DNA of 64,000 nt, taken from NCBI RefSeq assembly GCF_024585285.1, contig NZ_CP040755.1:62001-126000 (forward strand), in the 5' to 3' direction. The first letter of the stretch is position 1, and every line of letters starts with the position of its first letter. The notes below the pieces were generated by a model that was not told where the DNA came from, did not search any database, and was given only the letters and a program-made list of their open reading frames with translations. Below, in pieces: positions 37,644 to 44,819 of the stretch. This DNA comes from Colwellia sp. M166 (GTDB taxonomy: Bacteria; Pseudomonadota; Gammaproteobacteria; Enterobacterales; Alteromonadaceae). The position numbers were made by a program, and so were the translations under genes.

Positions 37644-38849
37644 ATGTTATTTGATACGGAACGTCATGAATTGCTTACCGTAACTTTATGGGATCATAAT
37701 GTTGTTCAAAAAGAAGTAATATCAATTATTAATGATATTGAACAATCATTGTTACCTAATGCTTGTTGGCCGACACATCCCCTCGATGCTGAAAGTTACC
37801 CTAGAGTTGGACCTAAATGGTCTGCCTATGCAGGAGCGGCTGGAGCTATTCATGGTTTACAAATTTTAAAAAACTACGGTTATGATGTACGTGATTTATC
37901 ACATTTACTTGAAGACGTTCACTCATCATTCATAAAATCTCCTGATGTATCAGTAGAATCTGGTCTGCAAATAGGTGAGATAGGTATTTTAGTACCTCGA
38001 TTATTGGCAGAGCCTGATAATCAAGAAGTATCTCAATACCTTTTGAAATGTATGGAAGAAACAGTAGATCTTCCTCTTTATGAGATAACGTCAGGGCAAA
38101 GTGGAATGATGCATGCTGCATTAGCCTTGTATCGTAATACAGGTGATATCTGCTGGAAAAGTATATTCATTAAAGGTGCAAAGTCATTAATGGATAATTG
38201 GAAAGAAGATACTGAAACAGGCGAATGGCATTGGCAAAGTCAAGTGTTTGGCCTTAAACGACATTATTATGGAGCTTGTCACGGTATATCTGGTAACGCA
38301 AACATCCTACTACAAGGTATTGATTTATTGCCAAGTAGTTATAGTGAAGTCATCATCAACCGAACTATTTCTACACTAAATATTTCAGCCAAAAGAGAAG
38401 CTAATTTAACTAATTGGGTTTTATGTACTAAACCAAATATTGATAAACTACTTGTACAGTGGTGCCATGGTGCCGCAGGTATTGTTACTGCAATGGCAAT
38501 GACACCCAAAGATAATTCTTCAAACTCTAAGCTACTTGATGAATTACTTGAAAGTACGGGGGAGTTAGTGTGGCAAGCTGGTCCACTAGTAAAAGGCTCT
38601 AATATTTGTCATGGTACTTCAGGCAACGGTTATGCCTTTTTATATTTATATAAAAGAACGGGTAACTCTATTTGGCTTGATAGGGCTAGAAAATTTGCAA
38701 TTCATGCTATTGAGCAGTGTAAGAGAGATCGTTTGCATTATGGTCAAGGTAGATACACATTATGGACAGGTGATGCTGGTCTTGCTATTTATTTGCATCA
38801 TTGTTTACATCCTGAAAATTCAGCTATTCCTGGTTTAGATTTATTTTAA
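37644..38849 (+). CDS. Stand-alone LanC-like protein
   Basis: A 401-residue protein of the LanC/LanCL alpha-toroid family. Repeated GxxG motifs (AAGAIHGL, TSGQSGMM, CHGISGN, CHGAAGI, CHGTSGNG) occur in order. Three CHG motifs supply the candidate zinc ligands: YYGACHGISG, LVQWCHGAAG and SNICHGTSG. Canonical LanC cyclises lanthionine peptides, but no LanB/LanM-type dehydratase or precursor peptide is beside it. It may therefore act like LanCL proteins (glutathione adding to dehydroamino acids) or on a peptide encoded elsewhere. It is on the plus strand, unlike most cassettes here. Confidence 0.85.
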   Translation: MLFDTERHELLTVTLWDHNVVQKEVISIINDIEQSLLPNACWPTHPLDAESYPRVGPKWSAYAGAAGAIHGLQILKNYGYDVRDLSHLLEDVHSSFIKSPDVSVESGLQIGEIGILVPRLLAEPDNQEVSQYLLKCMEETVDLPLYEITSGQSGMMHAALALYRNTGDICWKSIFIKGAKSLMDNWKEDTETGEWHWQSQVFGLKRHYYGACHGISGNANILLQGIDLLPSSYSEVIINRTISTLNISAKREANLTNWVLCTKPNIDKLLVQWCHGAAGIVTAMAMTPKDNSSNSKLLDELLESTGELVWQAGPLVKGSNICHGTSGNGYAFLYLYKRTGNSIWLDRARKFAIHAIEQCKRDRLHYGQGRYTLWTGDAGLAIYLHHCLHPENSAIPGLDLF

Positions 38850-38903
38850 TATACTGCTTTGATATGAAGTCTAAATGCAAAATATCTATAGTCATTTAGC
38901 CAA

Positions 38904-38991
38904 GATAATTCGTTTTGATTTAAAGTTCCTATGACAGCAATGGTGGCTTTTGCGACTGTCAGGTTTGATTAAGATCTAAATCGGTGTTATC
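38904..38991 (-). repeat. attC-like repeat R6
   Basis: Nested arms: GATAA/TTATC, GATTTA/TAAATC, TGACAG/CTGTCA, then CAA/TTG around TGGTGGC (38941-38947). An unpaired CGA between the two inner right arms acts as an extrahelical bulge, a feature of attC folds. It lies 69 bp before the PNPOx gene's 3' end and 55 bp after the LanC 3' end. Confidence 0.68.
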
Positions 38992-39059
38992 GAATGGTGA
39001 TAGTATTAACCTTTGACCTAAGAGCTGCACGATATTTCCTTAGGTTTTATAAGCGGCTT

Positions 39060-39623
39060 TCAGTCCGTTTGTATGATGTTTTTTTCAAGAATATTAGACT
39101 CTAAACCATCTAAACTTTTTTGGTTTTTCTTTTCCCAATACTTTTCAATGCCATGTTCACCTTTTTTAATAGCCCAATCTTTAAGTTGTTCTCTATCTTC
39201 GTTATAGCTATAAAAAGGGACTGACATACCACAAGAGTTTTGAACAATATCTACTGATAAATCAAATATCTGCCTTGTACCTGGAAGTAACGTAAAATGA
39301 GCTGATAGCTCGTTCCATTCCACATCATTTCTATGGATAACTTTTGCATGGCCGTAAAGCCGCAATATATTAGGGCTACCATCAAATGCTAAAAACATAA
39401 TTGTCATGCGACTATCTGTTTGAATATGTGCCGATGTTTCATTCCCACTGCCAGTGACATTAAGCCAAATGACTCTGTTTGGCCCTAGAACTTTAAAAGA
39501 ATCCATTCCTTTTGGAGAGATATTTACTCGGCTATCTTTAGTTGCAGTGCCAACGAAATATATTTTTTGTTCTTTTATGAATTGAATGTTTCTATCAGAT
39601 ATTTCTGAATATTGCTGTCCCAC
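39060..39623 (-). CDS. Pyridoxamine 5'-phosphate oxidase-fold protein
   Basis: A 187-residue split-barrel flavin/PLP-fold protein. The N-terminal FIKEQKIYFVGTATKDSRVNISPKGMDSFKVLGPNRVIWLNVTGSGNETSAHI is characteristic of the PNPOx-like family, which binds FMN or F420. GTG at 39623 (GGAG upstream) is favoured over TTG at 39638, giving the usual MGQQYSEIS start. A RidA-family gene lies upstream; without the IS21 element the two would be about 45 bp apart and probably co-transcribed. Confidence 0.8.
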   Translation of the reverse strand: MGQQYSEISDRNIQFIKEQKIYFVGTATKDSRVNISPKGMDSFKVLGPNRVIWLNVTGSGNETSAHIQTDSRMTIMFLAFDGSPNILRLYGHAKVIHRNDVEWNELSAHFTLLPGTRQIFDLSVDIVQNSCGMSVPFYSYNEDREQLKDWAIKKGEHGIEKYWEKKNQKSLDGLESNILEKNIIQTD

Positions 39624-39667
39624 GCCTAAATTCTCCAATTAACAATTCGATTTTAATGATTTGTATA

Positions 39668-39672
39668 GCTAC
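39668..39672. other. IS21 target-site duplication (left)
   Basis: GCTAC at 39668-39672 is repeated at 42307-42311, immediately outside the two ends of the IS21 element. Confidence 0.75.
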
Positions 39673-39751
39673 TGCGTAATACCATGATGCCGATCGCTCA
39701 ATACCATTCAAGCCGATCACTTTTTTGTCTGCCAGTAGACCTCAGTAAAAT

Positions 39752-40516
39752 CTAACTTGAGTGATCGGCATCAGTCAAGGAATTTAGTTTTTTTCGCATC
39801 GATTCGCCTTTTAATTCCAACTTTATTGCTCCGTGAACAAGCCTATCTAGAATCGCATCCGCGTGTGTCGATTCTCCGATCATTTCATACCAATTTTCTA
39901 TCGGTAATTGGCTGGCAATTAAGGTCGATTTTGTGTCATATCTCGCATCAATTAATTCCAGTAAATCACTGCGTTGTTGAGCCGTTAATGGCTCTAATCC
40001 CCAATCATCTAAGATCAGTAAATTGGCAGAGCTAAGCTTGTTGATCAGTTTTCGATAACTCCCATCGGCTTGCGCTAAGAACATCTTTTCTAATAGCTCC
40101 TTGAGCCTAAAATAATAAACACTACTCCCTTGTTGGCAGTGATTTTGACCAAGCGCGCAAGCGAGGTAAGTTTTGCCACACCCCGTTGCGCCCGTGATCA
40201 AAATGTTTTGGTGAAGGCGAAGCCATTCACCTTGTGCTAATGAACGGATCTGAGTTTTATCGAGTTGTCGTGCTGCGCCATAGTTGAGTTGAGCAAGCGT
40301 GCCGCCAACTCTGAACTTTGCTTGTCGAGTTAGTCGGTCAATTTTACGTTGATCACGCTGCGTTATTTCATGCTCAAGCAATAAACTTAGCCGCTCTTCG
40401 AAGCTTTGTTCAACGTATAGATTGGGTTGCTCGTATTGCTGTAATAGCGCATCACATATACCGCTTAGCTTTAAGTGACTTAACTGATTATTGACTTGTT
40501 GATTGATGTTTTGCAT
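39752..40516 (-). CDS. istB: IS21 helper ATPase IstB
   Basis: A 254-residue AAA+ ATPase, DnaC-like. Walker A is LITGATGCGKTYLACALG and Walker B LLILDDWGLEPL. The sensor and arginine finger region is ARYDTKSTLIASQLPIENWYEMIG. It regulates strand transfer by IstA. It follows istA after 28 bp in the same orientation. Confidence 0.93.
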   Translation of the reverse strand: MQNINQQVNNQLSHLKLSGICDALLQQYEQPNLYVEQSFEERLSLLLEHEITQRDQRKIDRLTRQAKFRVGGTLAQLNYGAARQLDKTQIRSLAQGEWLRLHQNILITGATGCGKTYLACALGQNHCQQGSSVYYFRLKELLEKMFLAQADGSYRKLINKLSSANLLILDDWGLEPLTAQQRSDLLELIDARYDTKSTLIASQLPIENWYEMIGESTHADAILDRLVHGAIKLELKGESMRKKLNSLTDADHSS

Positions 40517-40544
40517 AAGGTTTCCTTTGGTTTGTTAGTTTTTA

Positions 40545-42107
40545 TTAATGGTAATAGTTGTTGCCGCGGATATTTTTATGAGCAATATCTTGTAGTAAAT
40601 CACCTTGAGCTTGTGGCAAGGGTTGCTTATCTAAGCCTTTTTCTAAGATGGTTGTTACTTGTTTTACGCGAGTAACACCTGTGGCTAATGCACGATGACA
40701 GGCTGCTTCAAGACGTTGGTCTGTAAACTTCTTGCCTAGGCTTAATAACCCCATACAAGCACGGTAGCTTTGCTCTGGATGCTTTTTAGCTTGCATCAAT
40801 TGCATAACAAACTGCTCCGTTGATTTGCCGAATTTACTTGCCCAGCGCTCAAATCGCTGCGGTGTCCATTGCTGTTGTTTTTGGTGAGCGATAGGCATAT
40901 GCAGTTCAAGCGTAGTGTGTGCACCTTCTCGGTATGATCTGGGATGAACAGCGACTCGTATGCCTTGATGGTAGAGTGTCACCAATTTCCCTGAGGCATG
41001 GACTTCAAGCTTTTGCTTGATCAAGGTGTGAGGCACAGAGTAATAGTGTTTTTCAACTTCCACATGGTAATCAATATGCACGCTAACTTGTTTTACCAAT
41101 GTATAGCTGTAAGGCTGTGTGGGTAAATGTTTGAGCGCAGGTCTGTCGATAGCGTCAAACTGACTGAGCCGTGAGCCAGGATGCTTTTTCATTTTCCTCT
41201 GATTTAAATCGACCAGTAATGCTTGTATCTTCAGGTTCAATTGACGCAAGCTAAAGAAGGTTTCATTACGAAGGCGTGCCATGATCCAACGCTCAACAAT
41301 TTGTACACCCACTTCAGCCTTGGATTTATCTTTTGGTTTATAAGGTCTAGCAGGCACAATGACCGTATCATAATGTGTCGCTAGTTGTTGGTAGGTTGGG
41401 TTTAAGTCAGGCTCATATCGGCAGGGTTTGGTGACGGCACTTTTAAGGTTGTCAGGGATGATCAGCTCAGGAACACCACCAAGAAACTCAAAACAACGGG
41501 CGTGACTCATCACCCAATCTTCGAGTTTCTGGCTGTAAGTCGCTTCGGCATAGGTATAATTTGATGCACCCATGACTGCGACGAACACTTGTGCAGTACG
41601 GCACTCACCTGTACTTCCATCAACAATACTCATGGTTGGGCCACAGTAATCCACAAACAGTTTTTCTCCTGCTTTATGGTTTTGTCGCATCGAGGGTTTT
41701 TGGCATTTAAGCCACGCCTTGTACTGGCGGCAGAAGTGGGTGTAACTGTAAAATCCTTCCGCATGTCGCTCTTTATATTCCTCCCAAAGCAATAACAACG
41801 TCATGGTTTTTGGTCGTAGCTCTTGCTGAACTAATGACCAGTCTGGGATCGTAAAACCTTTGAGTCGAGGCTTTGTTTTGAAGAACGCTTGTTGCAGAGA
41901 GTGATCATCCCACTTCTCATCAAGCGGCCAGCAAGTAATATCTAGCTCTGCTGATTTACAGGCATATTTAGATACGATTGAAGGTGAAACAGATAAGCTT
42001 TTTGCTATCTGACGATGACTGAGTTTACAGCCGTATTTTAATCTTAAAATCTCTTTAAGTTTACGCATTGAAATAGGTGCCGTTGGCATGGTCATTCTCA
42101 TCATCAA
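40545..42107 (-). CDS. istA: IS21 family transposase IstA
   Basis: A 520-residue DDE transposase. The N-terminal helix-turn-helix (LKYGCKLSHRQIAKSLSVSPSIVSKY) is followed by a retroviral-type core: KLFVDYCGPT (first Asp), LIIPDNLKSAV (second Asp) and PKDKSKAEVGVQ (Glu). A beta-barrel domain follows. The C-terminus is complete (to KNIRGNNYYH). It is paired with istB. Confidence 0.93.
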   Translation of the reverse strand: MMMRMTMPTAPISMRKLKEILRLKYGCKLSHRQIAKSLSVSPSIVSKYACKSAELDITCWPLDEKWDDHSLQQAFFKTKPRLKGFTIPDWSLVQQELRPKTMTLLLLWEEYKERHAEGFYSYTHFCRQYKAWLKCQKPSMRQNHKAGEKLFVDYCGPTMSIVDGSTGECRTAQVFVAVMGASNYTYAEATYSQKLEDWVMSHARCFEFLGGVPELIIPDNLKSAVTKPCRYEPDLNPTYQQLATHYDTVIVPARPYKPKDKSKAEVGVQIVERWIMARLRNETFFSLRQLNLKIQALLVDLNQRKMKKHPGSRLSQFDAIDRPALKHLPTQPYSYTLVKQVSVHIDYHVEVEKHYYSVPHTLIKQKLEVHASGKLVTLYHQGIRVAVHPRSYREGAHTTLELHMPIAHQKQQQWTPQRFERWASKFGKSTEQFVMQLMQAKKHPEQSYRACMGLLSLGKKFTDQRLEAACHRALATGVTRVKQVTTILEKGLDKQPLPQAQGDLLQDIAHKNIRGNNYYH

Positions 42108-42306
42108 AAATGAAAAGAATAACGGTTAAAAACACCTACTGGCTAGACAAAGAGTGTGAATATTGAACGATACTATTCAAGCCGATCACTCAATACCATT
42201 TTGACCGAAAAGTGATCGGCATCGATGGTATTGAGTGATCGCGATGGATGGTATTAGGTGATCGGCTTAGATGGTATTAGGTGATCGCGATGCATGAGAA
42301 TATGCA

Positions 42307-42311
42307 GCTAC
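42307..42311. other. IS21 target-site duplication (right)
   Basis: Second copy of GCTAC. It overlaps the stop codon of the RidA-like gene, showing that the element landed exactly at its 3' end. Confidence 0.75.
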
Positions 42312-42688
42312 GATACTACACAATCAACTTCTGTCTCTACTAGCCATTGTAGATCTATGAATCTACTTACTTCAACGAAGGTACAAGCTGGTTTAATAGA
42401 TGAGAATAACTCTCCATGTGCTTGTGCAGCTTCTTTCCAACGGGAAATATCAGTGAGCATAATTCGAGTTCTAATAACATCTTGAATACTACCACCTGCT
42501 TCCTCTATTGCAGTAATTGAAAGCTCAAGGCAGTATTTAGTTTGATTATATACATCATCAATATGAACCGTTTTACCATTATTGATCGGAGCCGTTCCTG
42601 AAACAGAGATAGAATTACCAATTCTACAAGCACGAGAAAAGCCAATAGGCTCTTCAAGGTGAGAACCTGAACTAACAATTTTACGCAT
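42308..42688 (-). CDS. RidA family protein
   Basis: A 126-residue member of the YjgF/YER057c/RidA family, which hydrolyse reactive enamine/imine intermediates. The start SSGSHLEEPIGFSRACRIGNSISVSGTAP and the end RFIDLQWLVETEVDCVV are conserved. The Arg in IRTRIMLTD corresponds to the substrate-binding Arg of RidA. The IS21 insertion duplicated 5 bp over its stop but left the coding sequence intact. It lies upstream of the PNPOx gene; PLP-linked chemistry could connect the two, but this is inference. Confidence 0.85.
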   Translation of the reverse strand: MRKIVSSGSHLEEPIGFSRACRIGNSISVSGTAPINNGKTVHIDDVYNQTKYCLELSITAIEEAGGSIQDVIRTRIMLTDISRWKEAAQAHGELFSSIKPACTFVEVSRFIDLQWLVETEVDCVVS

Positions 42689-42830
42689 ATGCTTCCTTGT
42701 AGTTATAACCGCTTATCATGAGGGCTTCTCAGTAATATAACACAAGAAATTCATTAGATAATATATGGAAAAATATTTTTAGTTAATTGATGCTTGTTGC
42801 ACTTTTAAGTCATCCTTCTCAACTTCGTTA

Positions 42831-42879
42831 CTGGCGGCTTTGGTGGCGTTGTTGCCAGATACCAGTTATGGATCTGGCA
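42831..42879 (-). repeat. attC-like repeat R7
   Basis: CTGGC/GCCAG brackets GCTTTGGTGGC (42837-42847). A second, stronger hairpin follows: TGCCAGAT (42853) with ATCTGGCA (42872), with one extra A inside (CCAGATACC), resembling the unpaired base of attC sites. It lies only 7 bp beyond the 3' end of the small recombinase gene. Confidence 0.6.
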
Positions 42880-42885
42880 CAATAC

Positions 42886-43509
42886 CTAAGAGTCGATACT
42901 CTCTGAAATCTCAAGAGCATCATCAACTTCAATCCCTAAATACCTAACAGTGCTTTCAAGCTTTCGATGACCTAGCAACAATTGGCACGCTCGTAGATTT
43001 TTAGTTTTTTTGTATATCAATGATGGCTTCGTTCTTCTCATCGTATGAGTTCCATATTGGGTTTGATCTAAACCAATCATGGAAACCCAAGCATCAACAA
43101 TTCTTCCATACTGACGTGTTGATAGGTGTTCTGATGAATGAATACGAGACTTGAATAAATAATCATTTGAGTTTAGTTGAAAATTTGTAATTAAAGTTTG
43201 AACTGAATTACGTGTATTTTCGGTAAGTTCAAATTGAACGGGTAATCCCGTCTTTTGTTGAACAATAATGACTCTCGACTGAATAATTTTTCCGTGAGCA
43301 ATATCTCGAATCTTTAGAGTAACTAAATCGCATCCTCTCAATTTACTATCGATAGCAAGGTTAAAAAGCGCAAGGTCTCTTATATTATTCACTAATTCTA
43401 ATCTGATTCGGATTGCCCAAATTTGTTGTAGCTTAAGTGGTAATTTTTGCCCAACAATTTTGTTTTTATTCCATGGCTCAGTTGGTTTATAAACGGTTAA
43501 AGAAAACAT
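42886..43509 (-). CDS. Small catalytic-domain-only tyrosine recombinase
   Basis: A 207-residue tyrosine recombinase consisting essentially of the catalytic domain, with no N-terminal core-binding (SAM-like) domain. Catalytic residues: Arg in DSKLRGCDLVTL, His and Arg in GTHTMRRTK, His in LGHRKLES and Tyr in TVRYLGIE. Proteins of this short type are common on plasmids and islands and may resolve or move DNA. It sits in the cassette-like region and may act on the repeats here. Its start is sequestered in a hairpin at 43513-43537. Confidence 0.8.
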   Translation of the reverse strand: MFSLTVYKPTEPWNKNKIVGQKLPLKLQQIWAIRIRLELVNNIRDLALFNLAIDSKLRGCDLVTLKIRDIAHGKIIQSRVIIVQQKTGLPVQFELTENTRNSVQTLITNFQLNSNDYLFKSRIHSSEHLSTRQYGRIVDAWVSMIGLDQTQYGTHTMRRTKPSLIYKKTKNLRACQLLLGHRKLESTVRYLGIEVDDALEISESIDS

Positions 43510-43512
43510 GAT

Positions 43513-43537
43513 AGTTCTCCGTTATTAATGGAGAACT
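43513..43537 (-). promoter_or_regulatory. Hairpin sequestering the ribosome-binding site of the small recombinase
   Basis: AGTTCTCC and GGAGAACT (perfect 8-base arms, 9-base loop) lie 3 bp above the ATG. On the mRNA the GGAG of the ribosome-binding site is inside the stem, so translation should be inhibited when folded. It could also be a DNA operator for autoregulation. Confidence 0.6.
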
Positions 43538-43595
43538 AAGTATGGTCTATTGTTAGCTTCAAGCTCATTGCTGCCAGTGGCTGTCCATATCAGAA

Positions 43596-43640
43596 CGCTA
43601 ACAATGCCACAAACACGGCAATAAAAGACAAGTGTTAGCG
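43596..43640 (-). repeat. Compact canonical-like attC site (R8)
   Basis: CGCTAACA and TGTTAGCG form the ends of a 45-bp imperfect palindrome, with inner arms TGCC/GGCA. This is the general attC layout with AAC...GTT core boxes (consensus RYYYAAC/GTTRRRY, imperfectly matched). It lies 84 bp below the transposase 3' end. Confidence 0.55.
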
Positions 43641-43723
43641 AGCTTTATACGAGTGAATTTTAAATGTCTTGTATAGGATGAACCATTCTACTTGTAATTT
43701 TGCTCTTAATTGAAATTCAGTTA

Positions 43724-44599
43724 TTACATATCCCATCCTCTAATATTTTTCTTTCCTTTAAAATTATCAATATCTTGGGTTTTAGACATTAAAAACTCTA
43801 AAAGAGGGATGTTTTTAAACCTACAAGTTTGAGCTATGCCCAATAAAATTAGATAGTTAATCATACCTGATTCAGAAAAAGATCCTGATATCTTTCTCTG
43901 TACAGCAAGGTGTCTAAGCGCTCTTTCTGCCATATTATTATTCCAAGGGACATCATCTTTCTCTAAAAAAACAAATAAGCTATTTCTGTAACGTTTGAAA
44001 CGCTTTTGAAACGTACTAGTCACTTCTGATTTGTATGTGTTTTCATCTATATGATATTGATAAAAATTTTCAATCTTAACTTTAAATTTTCTCAAATTTC
44101 TTTTCTTCAGCCCATACTTATCAACGGCCCCAAAAATGGGAGATAAAACTTGCTGTAGATTGTATATAAAATTTTGAAGCTCTAAATCGAAAGGGAATTT
44201 ATGAAGAGCATCATTTATATCTCGAATTAAATGTACTAAGCACTTTTGTTGGCAGCAATCTACGGCATCATATCCCGCAAAAAAATCAGAAATCAATACC
44301 CCTGTATACCCTTTTAAAACTTCATGTACTATTGCCGAATCACGAGTTGGTGTAAGCTTAAATATGACGTGATTTCCATCTGTAAATACCCATATATACT
44401 GTATTTTACCATGAATATTTATAAGCGTTTCATCAACATGTATTTTAGAGGAACCTAGAATTTTTTTTAAAATGATACTTTCTGTTTTTTTGTAAATACT
44501 GCTTATCGACATAAAAAGTTCAGCAATACTAGAAGGACTCACAGTGAGATTGAATGAATCTTCAAGCAGTTGTGTTATTTTCCTGTATGGCAACCTCAT
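43724..44599 (-). CDS. IS66-type DDE transposase (3' part of a probable frameshift fusion)
   Basis: A DDE transposase of the IS66 type. The first Asp is in IHVDETLINIHGKIQYIWVF, the second in VLISDFFAGYDAV and the Glu in NNNMAERALRHLAVQRK. ATG at 44599 is the first start, but the frame stays open to 44932 and encodes a Cys-rich zinc finger (RTCPKHK, GRCTKCKKDITPP) without any usable start. This upstream part overlaps the nuclease gene in another frame by about 110 bp. It can only be made by frameshifting, so the working protein is probably a fusion with the nuclease. Confidence 0.82.
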   Translation of the reverse strand: MRLPYRKITQLLEDSFNLTVSPSSIAELFMSISSIYKKTESIILKKILGSSKIHVDETLINIHGKIQYIWVFTDGNHVIFKLTPTRDSAIVHEVLKGYTGVLISDFFAGYDAVDCCQQKCLVHLIRDINDALHKFPFDLELQNFIYNLQQVLSPIFGAVDKYGLKKRNLRKFKVKIENFYQYHIDENTYKSEVTSTFQKRFKRYRNSLFVFLEKDDVPWNNNMAERALRHLAVQRKISGSFSESGMINYLILLGIAQTCRFKNIPLLEFLMSKTQDIDNFKGKKNIRGWDM

Positions 44600-44819
44600 T
44601 GCTAACCTTTGATATGCAATCCACGCTTTAATACCGTATCCATACTTACTACTTTTACCAAACCTTCTGATAGTTGGAGGAGTAATATCCTTCTTACATT
44701 TTGTGCATCGACCTTTATAACCCCAATATTTAATTACTGTTTTTTTTATTCCTTTTGGATGGCAAACTAAATCAATAATAACTTTCTCTGCAATTATATC
44801 TTTAGTTATTAGTAATCTT

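Larger units (their letters stand above)
39673..42306. mobile_element. IS21 family insertion sequence (complete)
   Basis: A 2634-bp element with istA and istB intact. The left end TGCGTAATACCATGATGCC aligns with the complement of the right end (TGCATATTCTCATGC...). Repeated copies of GATCGGC...GATGGTATT occur near both ends, typical of multiple-binding IS21 ends. A 5-bp duplication (GCTAC) flanks it. The element appears young and potentially active. Confidence 0.85.
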
